Below, piece by piece: positions 8,805-17,164 of a stretch of 64,000 bases of DNA (the stretch's first letter is position 1; each line of letters begins with the position of its first letter). Under the pieces are notes generated by a model. That model worked only from the letters and a program-made list of their open reading frames with translations, ran no database searches and was not told the DNA's origin. The stretch is from Clostridioides sp. ES-S-0054-01 (GTDB lineage: Bacteria; Bacillota; Clostridia; Peptostreptococcales; Peptostreptococcaceae), in contig CP067346.1 of the NCBI GenBank assembly GCA_021561035.1, positions 2,697,001 through 2,761,000 on the forward strand, in the 5' to 3' direction. Position numbers and translations under genes: made by a program.

Positions 8805-10100
8805 TTAGCTGACTTTAGTAGTATTCTTATTTGACTTACTATTCATTTCAATAAGCTCTTTACGTCTTTCTTTAGTCATGTTCATCCATATAAATGTAAA
8901 CACCAATCCAATTATGGCTACTATAGTAAGAACTATAAAGTAATACTTATATCCAGTCACACCTGGAAATGCATCTAATATCTTTCCTGCTGCTAGTGGA
9001 CAAAGTACTTCTGGAAGATATCCTAATGTAGCAACTATACCTATAGCAGTTCCTGATATTGATAATGAATAATTACCTTCTTCAAGTAATGAATAGTGTA
9101 AACCTTGAATTGCATACATAGATACATATATTGCAACACATCCAATCAATAATATATAAATCATAGATGATTTTGTCGGTGTAAATATTACACCTAAAAG
9201 ACCTGCAATCATAAGTATAAATCCATAAGATATAATCTTTGATGAACCAACTTTATCTCCAAGTAATCCAGAAGTAGCTGATGCTACTGGTCTACAATAC
9301 TGAGCTAATATTGATATTGCAGATGCAAATACCACAGTTGTTCCAAATGCTTCAGTTGAATAAGGTGTAAAATAGTAAAATGACATATTAGCTGAATATG
9401 AACAAAACATTATTATTGTTATTATCCATGTATGAGGCATTTTTATTACTGCAAAGAAAGCTTCTTTATCAAATTTTGCTGATACCTCTTTTTCATTATC
9501 CTTTAACTTGAAAAATACTAATACTCCAACTATTACATTTATGGCTGAATACAGCACTATAATTGTTGTAAGACCAGATTTATCACTTACTTTTGATGAA
9601 ATATACCCAAATAGTATTAAGACTAGAGATAGATGAATTGCATTAGTAATTCCACGACCACTTTCCATAAATCCAAAAGCCTTTCCTTGTTCATTTTCAG
9701 ATGCTAACATCCTAACAGCTTTTACAAGAGCTGGCCAAAAAGTAAGTATTGTTGTTATCCCCCATAAAGCATGGATTAAAAACACAACGATATATGGAGG
9801 ATAAAGTATTAATACAAGACCAGATACCCCTGTAATAATTAAAGAACCTGAAAGTAATTTTCTGGCTGAAATACGGTCTGCTAAAAAACCACCAAAAAGA
9901 TATGATACCATTGCGAGTAGACCATAAATACTTCCTAAACTTCCCATTTGTGTATTTGTAAGATTAAATGCTTGTGCAAAAGTATCATAATAATAATTCT
10001 TTAAATATGGTAAAGCATATATAAATGCTCCTGATACAAAGAGTATTATCAAGACTTTGAAATTTTTCCAAATGCTTGGTTTATTTACTTCAACTGACAT
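8805..10100 (-). CDS. Major facilitator superfamily transporter
   Basis: 431 residues with about 12 hydrophobic segments. The loop between segments 2 and 3 reads GGFLADRISARKLL, the MFS signature GxLADRxGRR form. The sequence resembles the YihN/organophosphate-anion branch of MFS carriers; the substrate cannot be set from sequence alone. GGAGG lies before the ATG. It is downstream of the amino-acid antiporter and M24 gene but separated from them by a terminator, so it may have its own promoter. Confidence 0.82.
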   Translation of the reverse strand: MSVEVNKPSIWKNFKVLIILFVSGAFIYALPYLKNYYYDTFAQAFNLTNTQMGSLGSIYGLLAMVSYLFGGFLADRISARKLLSGSLIITGVSGLVLILYPPYIVVFLIHALWGITTILTFWPALVKAVRMLASENEQGKAFGFMESGRGITNAIHLSLVLILFGYISSKVSDKSGLTTIIVLYSAINVIVGVLVFFKLKDNEKEVSAKFDKEAFFAVIKMPHTWIITIIMFCSYSANMSFYYFTPYSTEAFGTTVVFASAISILAQYCRPVASATSGLLGDKVGSSKIISYGFILMIAGLLGVIFTPTKSSMIYILLIGCVAIYVSMYAIQGLHYSLLEEGNYSLSISGTAIGIVATLGYLPEVLCPLAAGKILDAFPGVTGYKYYFIVLTIVAIIGLVFTFIWMNMTKERRKELIEMNSKSNKNTTKVS

Positions 10101-10216
10101 ACTTCCTCCTTATGTAAATCCCCGTAAATTTTTATAATAACTAATTATTGTTTATTTGATTGTTTATTCAATATCTCAATATATTTATTAATATATTAGA
10201 TTAATTTATTTATAAC

Positions 10217-10256
10217 TTTTGGTGAGCTAAAAATAAACTCTTTTAGCTCACCAAAA
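10217..10256 (-). terminator. Terminator after the amino-acid antiporter gene
   Basis: A perfect 16-bp stem (TTTTGGTGAGCTAAAA and complement) with an 8-base loop begins 12 bp after the antiporter stop. The stem itself supplies the T run. It separates the M24-antiporter unit from the MFS gene. Confidence 0.8.
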
Positions 10257-10267
10257 TAATTACATTT

Positions 10268-11686
10268 TTATTTGTAGGAACGTCCAGAATTATTAGATAT
10301 CTTTTTTTCATAGTTATTCCAAAGCATTAAACCTGTTACTATAACAAAAAGACCTCCACCTATCATTTCAATCTCATAGACTATATTATCCTTTAAAGTC
10401 TCCATAACTGGTGCTGTTGAGAAAAGTATCCCAACTACAGTTACTACAAGTACCATTCTGGCAATATTGACACAAGTTGAATCACTTTTTGCAATTGAAT
10501 ATGGTCTTTCTTCGTTTGGTCTTGTCTTTCTAAGTCTGATATAAGATGTAAAAAGCAATACATATGGGAATAATGCCGTTAATGCTGTCATAGTAACAAG
10601 AACATTATATATATTATCTACAGATGGTAATAAATTTGTTCCTATAAGAAGTAGACTCACTATTATAGCCTGAATTATTACTGCATTTGATGGTATGTTA
10701 TGTTTATTTGTAACAGTTAATTGCTTAGGAAATACACCTTCTTTTACATTTCCAAAAAGCATCTTTACTGGACCCGCTATATAAAGTATTAACGCTCCAA
10801 GTACTGATAAAGTTATTCCAAATGCTACTACTCTTATAAACCAACTTCCTATACCTAAATCTTGTGCAACTTTAGCTAGTGCATCTAGTATTCCTGTAGA
10901 TGCTGCAATTTCATCTGGAGGAAGTATCATTGTTATTGCTACTGAACCTAGGATATAGATTCCTCCTATTAAAACAGCCACTGTTAATATAGCTTTAGGA
11001 AAGTTTTTCTTAGCATTATCCATTTCGGTTATGAAATTAGCAGTCGTTTCAGCTCCTGATAATGCAAATATTATAGCAGATATAGAAACTAGTGAATTTG
11101 CATCTATTTTTGGTATTATATTTTGGATTGTATATACAGATGCTGATGGAGCTTTTTTGAGAATAACTACAGACATAAATGCCATCACTATAAGCAATAT
11201 AGCAGGAATTGTAGAACCTAATGCTCCTGTATTCGTAAAGAATTTTCCAAATGCCATCCCACGAGTACTTACTAGGGACAACATCCAAAATATTATTAGT
11301 GAAAGCGATAAAATAAACATCTTATTGTTTGATAAATCTGGATTTCCAAGCATATATGCAATATTTATAGCTAGGAATGTCAAGAAAGAAGAATACCAAA
11401 ATATCTTTGATGTCCAATTTAACCATGACACCATAAATCCCCACTTCTCTCCATAAGCCTGTTTAACCCATTCTCCAAGTCCGCCATCTTTTGGATATGT
11501 TGCAGCCAGTTCTGCACATATAAGTGATGCTGGAACAAAGAATATAAAAGCAAACAATAACCAAACTGGTATAGAACCAAGACCCAATCCAAAGCTAGAG
11601 GCAGTAGATTTAGCTATCCATCTAATCCCAAATAGTGCTGATATATTCATAAATACTAAATCCCAAAATCCAATTTTCTTTTTCAC
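10268..11686 (-). CDS. APC-superfamily amino acid permease/antiporter
   Basis: 472 residues with about 12 membrane segments. The start MKKKIGFWDLVFMNISALFGIRW and the motifs PASLICAELAATYPKDGGLGEW and SGAETTANFITEMDNAKKNFPKA place it in the glutamate:GABA-antiporter-like branch of the APC superfamily. It probably exchanges amino acids or amines; the substrate is unknown. It follows the M24 gene by 51 bp with no hairpin between, so the two form one unit. Its product may import the substrate of the M24 protein (inference). Confidence 0.85.
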   Translation of the reverse strand: MKKKIGFWDLVFMNISALFGIRWIAKSTASSFGLGLGSIPVWLLFAFIFFVPASLICAELAATYPKDGGLGEWVKQAYGEKWGFMVSWLNWTSKIFWYSSFLTFLAINIAYMLGNPDLSNNKMFILSLSLIIFWMLSLVSTRGMAFGKFFTNTGALGSTIPAILLIVMAFMSVVILKKAPSASVYTIQNIIPKIDANSLVSISAIIFALSGAETTANFITEMDNAKKNFPKAILTVAVLIGGIYILGSVAITMILPPDEIAASTGILDALAKVAQDLGIGSWFIRVVAFGITLSVLGALILYIAGPVKMLFGNVKEGVFPKQLTVTNKHNIPSNAVIIQAIIVSLLLIGTNLLPSVDNIYNVLVTMTALTALFPYVLLFTSYIRLRKTRPNEERPYSIAKSDSTCVNIARMVLVVTVVGILFSTAPVMETLKDNIVYEIEMIGGGLFVIVTGLMLWNNYEKKISNNSGRSYK

Positions 11687-11737
11687 TGTAATTCCTCCAA
11701 TTTCAAATTTATTTAAACCTATACATAATGTACTAAT

Positions 11738-12877
11738 TTAAATATCAAGTATAAGTTCTTCAACACTTCTTGGATAATTAGTTATAATTGTAGAACCATT
11801 TTTACCTACTATTGCTGTATCTGAGTGTCTAAATCCTCCAACTCCAGGTATATATATTCCTGGCTCCATAGAAAATACCATTCCTTCTTCTAATATTAAT
11901 TCATTGTCAAATCTTAAATACGGCTCTTCATGTTCTGATAAGCCTAAACCATGACCAATCCTATGATTTGAATATAACTCTAGACCATACTTTGCAACAA
12001 CAGCTCTTGCTGCTTCATCCACCATTCTTGCTGGTATACCAGCTTTTATTGTATCTAATCCAGCTTGTTGAGCCTCTACTGCAATCTTAAATACTTCCTT
12101 TTGTCTTTCTGTTGGTTTACCTATGATAAAAGTTCTTTCATTTTCTGCCCTATAGTTTTCATACCAAACCTGTCTACTATGTATTACTATGTCTCCTCTT
12201 TGAAGTATTCTAGTATTAGAATCTAAATGTGGTTGTGCTGTTCTATCAATACCTGAACAAGTCCAGTTGGCAAATCCTATATATGTATCAGGATAATTTT
12301 CAGATACGTATTTTAATAAAGCATTGTCCCCTGCAACATCAAATTCCAACTCACTCATACCAACTCTAACATTTTCCAAAGACCCTTTTATACCTATATC
12401 AGATAAATAACCAGCTATCTTCAAAAATTCTATCTCTCCTGCGTCTTTTACATATCTCATTTCAAATATTTTACTTCCAATATCTTTAATATCAAATGAT
12501 TTATCAGTTATATATTCTGAGAAGCTTGCAGACACTATATCTTTTTCTATTCCAACAATTGTTCCTTTAGGATACTTACTTAAAATTACATCTAAATAAT
12601 GCTTATGTGATATTCCATGTTTTTTCATTTCTGGTATTTCATAATATACATATACATTATCAACTTTTGCAACTTCTTTAGCATGTAATTCTTCTAATCC
12701 AGGTACTATTAGTTCTATTTTATCTTTAGTTACTACTGTTACAATTGGTCTAGAATAAGTTATTGCTTTAAATCCACTAATATAAAATTGATTATCTGGT
12801 TCAAATATTAAACCAATTTCAATATTTTTTTCATTCATATACTTTCTCAATCTTTCTAGTCTCATGTTATTTGACAT
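11738..12877 (-). CDS. M24 pita-bread protein, creatinase-like, lacking canonical metal ligands
   Basis: 379 residues: a creatinase N-terminal domain (about 5-135) and an M24 catalytic domain (about 145-375). H217 (AQPH), H309 (RIGHGLGL) and E338 (SMEPGIY) of the family are present. However, the two metal Asp positions read S234 (VIHSR) and E245 (RAENERT), and the last metal Glu reads S352 (GGFRHSD). Three of five ligands of a true Xaa-Pro peptidase are therefore changed, as in creatinase, whose equivalent segments also end in ERT and RxHD. A metal-free amidino- or amide hydrolase is more likely than a dipeptidase (inference). The start has AGAGGTG. It is first in its operon. Confidence 0.8.
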   Translation of the reverse strand: MSNNMRLERLRKYMNEKNIEIGLIFEPDNQFYISGFKAITYSRPIVTVVTKDKIELIVPGLEELHAKEVAKVDNVYVYYEIPEMKKHGISHKHYLDVILSKYPKGTIVGIEKDIVSASFSEYITDKSFDIKDIGSKIFEMRYVKDAGEIEFLKIAGYLSDIGIKGSLENVRVGMSELEFDVAGDNALLKYVSENYPDTYIGFANWTCSGIDRTAQPHLDSNTRILQRGDIVIHSRQVWYENYRAENERTFIIGKPTERQKEVFKIAVEAQQAGLDTIKAGIPARMVDEAARAVVAKYGLELYSNHRIGHGLGLSEHEEPYLRFDNELILEEGMVFSMEPGIYIPGVGGFRHSDTAIVGKNGSTIITNYPRSVEELILDI

Positions 12878-12996
12878 AGTACACCTCTTTCTTAATATTT
12901 AGATAATTTATTCAATACACCAGTGATAAATATCTCATTTTTAAAGTTTTTAATATTTTAATCCTTGTTGTATTTGTATGTAACTCAAATTTATTT

Positions 12997-13040
12997 GTGA
13001 TTATTTTATCATAATCACGATTATTTTGTCAATCATGATT
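12997..13040. promoter_or_regulatory. Operator cluster overlapping the M24 promoter (putative TetR-family sites)
   Basis: GTGATTAT (12997-13004) and ATAATCAC (13011-13018) form an inverted repeat with a 6-base gap. Overlapping it is AATCACGATT (13013-13022), and next to it the perfect palindrome AATCATGATT (13031-13040). Together they cover the -10, the spacer and one side of the -35 of the M24 promoter, so a bound regulator should block it. Assignment to the adjacent TetR-family protein is inference. Confidence 0.55.
13003..13032 (-). promoter_or_regulatory. Putative sigma-A promoter of the M24-antiporter operon
   Basis: On the minus strand a perfect TTGACA (13027-13032) is followed after 18 bases by TAAAAT (13003-13008). 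The start would lie near 12996. All of it lies inside the operator cluster. Confidence 0.55.
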
Positions 13041-13123
13041 AGATTTTTAAATATTTTTTATCTTAGTTTTATTTTAAATTATCTAAAAAATAACAATCTA
13101 TATTAAGTTTTAGAACATTATTC

Positions 13124-13152
13124 TTGATTTATGGTAAATTTAATGATAAAAT
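13124..13152 (+). promoter_or_regulatory. Putative sigma-A promoter of the TetR gene
   Basis: TTGATT (13124-13129), a 17-base spacer and TAAAAT (13147-13152) lie 43 bp before the chosen ATG. The site AATCACGATT overlaps the -10 and start point, consistent with autoregulation. Confidence 0.5.
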
Positions 13153-13159
13153 CACGATT
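13150..13159. promoter_or_regulatory. Third copy of the AATCACGATT operator, at the TetR promoter
   Basis: The 10-mer AATCACGATT is identical to the copy at 13013-13022. It covers the -10 end and the expected start of the tetR-type gene. Same motif at both divergent promoters suggests one regulator controls both. Confidence 0.5.
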
Positions 13160-13194
13160 ATATAAACTATATTGATTATTTGTGGGTGAATAAA

Positions 13195-13845
13195 ATGACA
13201 AATAAAGAATTACAAAAAAAAAGGATATTAATGTATTTCATAGAAGCTGCCCAAAACATTATGGAGAATGAAGGTATAGAAAATATTACACTTCGTAAGG
13301 TTGCAGATATGGCTGGTTATAATAGTTCAACTCTATACAACTACTTTAAAAATTTAGACCATTTAATATCATTTGCATCTATAAAATATTTCAAAGATTA
13401 TAACTTGAACATTTCAAGGTGTATAGAGAATGTCAATGATGAATACAAGAAATATATAATTATGTGGAAATTATTTTGTAAACATTCTTTTGATAATGCT
13501 CAAGCTTTTTATCAGGTATTTTTTAACTTGTCTAGTGATGAACTTGGTTATATAACAAAACAATATTACGATATGTTTCCAGAAGATTTAGGTATTCATG
13601 ACAGTGATATATCTTTAATGATTACAGGAAAAAGTATAAAAGAAAGAAATAAAATACTCTTGAACAATCTTGTAGATACTGGATATATACCATCTAAAGA
13701 TTTAGACATAATCAACGATATAATTATTTCTTTTTATCAAAATCTATTATTCTTAAAAAAGAACACAGGAAAAAATTCTGATGATGATGAATTGACTATG
13801 AAAATGATTTCTTCTATTGAATACATAATAAAACATGCTAAGTAA
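13195..13845 (+). CDS. TetR/AcrR family transcriptional regulator
   Basis: About 216 residues from the ATG at 13195, preceded by GGGTGA; a TTG five codons upstream is less likely. The N-terminal helix-turn-helix reads ENITLRKVADMAGYNSSTLYNYFKN, the standard TetR DNA-binding form with LYNYF. The C-terminal ligand domain is not recognisable. It is divergent from the M24 operon and shares its putative operators, so it probably represses both until a substrate-related ligand binds (inference). Confidence 0.85.
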   Translation: MTNKELQKKRILMYFIEAAQNIMENEGIENITLRKVADMAGYNSSTLYNYFKNLDHLISFASIKYFKDYNLNISRCIENVNDEYKKYIIMWKLFCKHSFDNAQAFYQVFFNLSSDELGYITKQYYDMFPEDLGIHDSDISLMITGKSIKERNKILLNNLVDTGYIPSKDLDIINDIIISFYQNLLFLKKNTGKNSDDDELTMKMISSIEYIIKHAK

Positions 13846-13958
13846 AATTAAAATAGGGGCTGTCTCAAAAAAAGAGTGCCTCACAAACTAAAAAGTGTAC
13901 TGAGACCCAAAAGTTGGACTTTATACAGGAATGGAATTTTCATTCCTGTTTTTTTACT

Positions 13959-14865
13959 TTATGTAACTTTAGATTCATATTCAAGTCTATATTTAACAGG
14001 GCTACGCCAATTTAATTTTTCTTTAATTCTTTTGTTATTATAATAGTAAATATATTCTGTTATAGCTGTCTTTAATTCGTTGAAACTTTTATATGTTTTT
14101 CTATAATACATTTCTTGCTTCATTATTCCAAAGAAATTTTCCATAGGAGAATTATCAAGGCATGTACCCTTACGAGACATACTTTGAAATATTTTATTTT
14201 TCTTAAGTGTTTTGCCATACTTATTCATTTGATATGCCCAACCTTGGTCTGAGTGAAAAGTTCTTCTATAAGGACAATCTTTTGTAATATTGATGGTTTC
14301 ATTTAAAGCATCACTTATTGATTTAAAATTAGGTCTATCTGAGATACTAAATGATAAAACTTCTCCATTAAACATATCTAAAAATGGATCGAGATATGCT
14401 TTTTTTATAATTAAATTTCCATTTTTATCAGTAGTATATATTTTAAATTCTGATGTATCAGTTGTTATTTTCTGATGTGGAATTGATGTTTTAAATCTTC
14501 TATTTATTTTATTATTTTTTACCTTACCAATTGTACCTTTATAGGAATTATATTTACGTAATTTACGAGAAAATGCTATGCATTTAAGTTCTAATTTTCT
14601 CATAATACGTCTAACTTTCTTTTGATTAATAAGGATACCACTATTTTTTAATGTAGCTGTAATTCGGCGATAGCCATATCTGCCATTGTGTTCTTTAAAA
14701 ATAGACATGATTTTTTCTTCAATATCTTTATCTGGATTTTCAATATCAAATCTCTTCTGGCAATACATATATGTTGATTTAGGAAATTTAGTAGCTTCAA
14801 GAAGAATGGAGAGTTTAAAGTCCTTACGAAGATCATAAATTACTTTTGCTTCGTATTGTTTTTTA
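13959..14865 (-). CDS. IS150-type transposase OrfB (DDE domain), made by -1 frameshift
   Basis: The open frame begins upstream near 14865 without a proper start, and continues through IYDLRKDFKLSILLEATKF to MYCQKRFDIENPDKD and the rve integrase core. The catalytic triad is visible as D in TTDTSEF, D in FHSDQGW and E in SPMENFFG, with the usual spacing. A separate internal ATG at 14768 gives 269 residues but lacks a good ribosome site. It is expected as an OrfAB fusion that cuts and joins the IS ends. Confidence 0.85.
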
Positions 14866-15361
14866 ACCTTTCGGGAACATTCATCCCTGAAGCACGCAAC
14901 TTTTTTAGAAATGCAAGCTCCGCTTTTAAAAGTTTATTTTCATATTCTAATTCTTGTTCTCTTGTTAATTTATTTTTTTCTTTAGTGTTTTTGTTTTTAT
15001 TCATTGATGGTCTTCCTTTCGTTTTAGACAAGGCATCGACACCACCATGTAAAAGTTTTTGTTTCCATATTGCTATAAGTGTACTATTGTTCATTCCAAA
15101 ATGGTTAGCGACTTCTTGTGCACTAGATTTAGTTGTTATCATATAGTTTATAACATCTAGCTTGAACTGTATAGTATAAAAAGTATTTTTATTTTTTCTT
15201 TTTAGTCCATCCTCTCCTAATGTATTATACGTATTAACCCATCTTTCAACTTGAGAATGGCTAGCAACTCCATATTGTTTTGCTATTGAAGCATATCCTC
15301 CTTCTCTATTTAAATAGGACTTAACTACTTTTAATTTGAAATTAAAATCGTATTTAGCCAT
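14840..15361 (-). CDS. IS150-type transposase OrfA (helix-turn-helix)
   Basis: 173 residues from the ATG at 15361 (MAKYDFNFKLKVV), after a weak GGGGTG site. Two helix-turn-helix segments are seen: GGYASIAKQYGVASHSQVERW and SAQEVANHFGMNNSTLIAIWK. A leucine-rich coiled coil follows (ELEYENKLLKAELAFLKKL). OrfA binds the terminal repeats and is the N-terminal part of the OrfAB transposase. Confidence 0.87.
   Translation of the reverse strand: MAKYDFNFKLKVVKSYLNREGGYASIAKQYGVASHSQVERWVNTYNTLGEDGLKRKNKNTFYTIQFKLDVINYMITTKSSAQEVANHFGMNNSTLIAIWKQKLLHGGVDALSKTKGRPSMNKNKNTKEKNKLTREQELEYENKLLKAELAFLKKLRASGMNVPERLKNNTKQK
14858..14864 (-). promoter_or_regulatory. Programmed -1 ribosomal frameshift heptamer A AAA AAC
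   Basis: On the minus strand the orfA frame reads TTA AAA AAC, containing the heptamer A AAA AAC. Slipping one base back joins the orfB frame (CAA TAC GAA GCA AAA). This is a standard IS3-family slippery site. No downstream pseudoknot was modelled. Confidence 0.75.
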
Positions 15362-15465
15362 ATAGAAACACCCCAATCGTTAGATTTTTAGTCCAACAAT
15401 TGGGGTGCAGTACAAAGTTCACTTTGAGACACCCCTAAAACAAATTTATTATTTATTGTGCAAGT

Positions 15466-16485
15466 TTATATATCATCACCTAAAACTACTTCTTCCATTT
15501 CGTGTTTTTTGCTTCTCATCATTAGTTCTATTCCAACTTCTTTAGAATTTGAACCATTCTTTATTACAGAGTATATAGCATTAGTTATTGGCATATCTAT
15601 ATTCAACTTTTCAGCAATATCATGTGCTACTTCAGTAGCGGTTATCCCTTCTACAACCATCTTTACTTCTTTCAAAGTATCTTCTAAGCTCATACCTTGA
15701 CCTATAAGTATACCCGCTCTTCGATTTCTGCTATGCATACTTGTACAAGTAACTATTAAATCTCCAATACCTGAAAGCCCTGCAAAGGTAGACATATTAG
15801 CTCCCATAGCAATTCCAAGTCTACTCATTTCACTAATACCTCTTGTCATAAGGGCAGCTTTTGCATTATCACCGTACCCTAATCCATCACATATCCCAGC
15901 TCCAAAGGCTATAATATTTTTTAATGCTCCTCCAAGTTCTACTCCAACTATATCTGGATTCGTATAAACTCTAAGCTTAGGGCTCATAAATAAATCTTGT
16001 ATCATCTGTGCTATTTTTAAATCTTTAGAAGCAACTACTACTGTAGTAGGAATATCCCTTGCTACTTCTTCAGCATGAGATGGACCGGATAGTATTACAT
16101 ATGGATTTTGTGGCAATTCTTCTTCACATACTTGAGATAATCTAAGACCAGTACCTTTTTCGAGACCTTTTGCTACATTAACAATAATTTGTCCCTCTTT
16201 TATAAATGGTTTTATTTTTTTGCAAGTACTCCTTACGGCTTGTGATGGAACTGCTAAAACTATCACCTTACAATCTTTTATAGTTTCTTCTATATCAGTA
16301 CTTATAGTTATATTATTGGGAAATAATACTCCTGGTAAATAGTCTGTATTTTCTTTAGTTCTGTTTATTTTTTTAGCTTGTTCTTCTTTTCGAGTCCACA
16401 TGCCCACATCATTACCTTTTTTTGCAAGACCTAAAGCTAATGCACTTCCCCAGCTTCCAGTACCTAATACACATACTTTCTCCAT
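15466..16485 (-). CDS. gpsA: NAD(P)-dependent glycerol-3-phosphate dehydrogenase
   Basis: 339 residues from the ATG at 16485 (AGGTGG upstream). An upstream extension of the frame has no ribosome site and overlaps plsY. MEKVCVLGTGSWGSALA holds the GxGxxG dinucleotide site, and GALKNIIAFGAGICDGLGYGDN is the catalytic GpsA signature. It makes sn-glycerol-3-phosphate for phospholipids, the substrate of the neighbouring PlsY. No T-run terminator follows; the IS and MITE-like arm begin 29 bp after the stop. Confidence 0.96.
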   Translation of the reverse strand: MEKVCVLGTGSWGSALALGLAKKGNDVGMWTRKEEQAKKINRTKENTDYLPGVLFPNNITISTDIEETIKDCKVIVLAVPSQAVRSTCKKIKPFIKEGQIIVNVAKGLEKGTGLRLSQVCEEELPQNPYVILSGPSHAEEVARDIPTTVVVASKDLKIAQMIQDLFMSPKLRVYTNPDIVGVELGGALKNIIAFGAGICDGLGYGDNAKAALMTRGISEMSRLGIAMGANMSTFAGLSGIGDLIVTCTSMHSRNRRAGILIGQGMSLEDTLKEVKMVVEGITATEVAHDIAEKLNIDMPITNAIYSVIKNGSNSKEVGIELMMRSKKHEMEEVVLGDDI

Positions 16486-16516
16486 GTTTAACACCACCTG
16501 AGTATAATAATATTTA

Positions 16517-17131
16517 CTATTCTTTCTTTTGACCAATTTTTCTCTCTGTCCCATTTAATAATCGCTTTATATTTGCTCTGTGATTATATATTACTGATGC
16601 AGTTAAGAACAAAGCTACAATTAAACCAGCTTTATTTTTTACTATAAGCATAAATATTGGCGAACATCCTATTCCTACAACAGAGCCTAATGAAACATAC
16701 TTTGTTATAGCTACCACCAATATAAATACTGCTAGACACATTAGCGTTATTACCGGATTTACAGCGAGCATTGCCCCTAACGAAGTTGCAACTCCTTTCC
16801 CACCTCTAAATCCTAAAACTGCTGGCCAATTATGACCTGCCACAACACATATAACTGCCAGATATCCAGCTAAAAGAGTATCTATACCAACCAATCTTGC
16901 TGCAAACTCTGATATTAAAACAGCAATTACACCTTTAAGAACATCACCTAAAAATGTCATTGCTCCTGCTCTTTTTCCAAGTGTCCTAAGTACATTTGTC
17001 GAACCTGCATTACCTGAACCTTGAGTCCTTATATCAACCCCTGCAATTCGCTTTGCAACTATGTATGAAGTCGATATATTGCCTAAAAGATATGCAACTA
17101 CAGCAATAATTATATAACTAAATATCTCCAC
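16517..17131 (-). CDS. plsY: Glycerol-3-phosphate acyltransferase PlsY
   Basis: 204 residues with about five membrane segments. Conserved cytosolic motifs GSGNAGSTNVLRTLGKR and GHNWPAVLGFRGGKGVATSLGA identify PlsY, which acylates glycerol-3-phosphate with acyl-phosphate. It lies between der and gpsA with gaps of about 30 bp on each side, so precursor and acylation enzymes are co-expressed. Confidence 0.96.
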   Translation of the reverse strand: MEIFSYIIIAVVAYLLGNISTSYIVAKRIAGVDIRTQGSGNAGSTNVLRTLGKRAGAMTFLGDVLKGVIAVLISEFAARLVGIDTLLAGYLAVICVVAGHNWPAVLGFRGGKGVATSLGAMLAVNPVITLMCLAVFILVVAITKYVSLGSVVGIGCSPIFMLIVKNKAGLIVALFLTASVIYNHRANIKRLLNGTERKIGQKKE

Positions 17132-17164
17132 TGAATTTACCCCCTTTAGTTATATTTTAGATAT

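Larger units (their letters stand above)
12878..13194. other. Divergent control region between M24 operon and TetR gene, 317 bp
   Basis: Holds two divergent sigma-A-type promoters and three related AATCAYGATT sites, listed separately. The M24 leader would be about 120 bases. Nothing else stands out. Confidence 0.6.
13896..15414 (-). mobile_element. IS3 family, IS150-group insertion sequence, apparently complete
   Basis: 1519 bp. The ends TGTACTG...GTTGGACT (13896-13920) and the complement at 15390-15414 match at about 20 of 25 bases and have the terminal TG...CA of the IS3 family. Flanking AAG triplets (13893-13895 and 15415-15417) look like a 3-bp target duplication. Two overlapping genes, orfA and orfB, are joined by an A AAA AAC slippery site. 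Both reading frames look open, so it may still move. Confidence 0.85.
13855..15436. repeat. Small inverted-repeat (MITE-like) element interrupted by the IS
   Basis: AGGGGCTGTCTCAAA at 13855-13869 is the inverted match, with one extra base, of TTTGAGACACCCCT at 15423-15436. These lie outside the IS3-type element ends. Without the IS and one target copy, the two arms would enclose only about 60 bp. The GGGGCTGTCTCAAA sequence resembles termini of IS1182-type elements and their small derivatives (from memory). No flanking target duplication is convincing, and no T run supports a terminator. Confidence 0.45.

Noticed and set aside
11049-11288. Second minus-strand frame inside the amino-acid antiporter gene
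   Set aside because: It lies wholly within the antiporter in another frame and has no start signal or domain.
14648-14836. 62-codon frame inside the IS orfB region
   Set aside because: It is an off-frame overlap of the orfB coding region; the orfB frame there continues with clear family sequence.
13855-15436. Outer inverted repeats as a transcription terminator for the TetR or gpsA genes
   Set aside because: No T run follows either arm, there is a bulge, and the IS would have split it; a mobile-element origin fits better.
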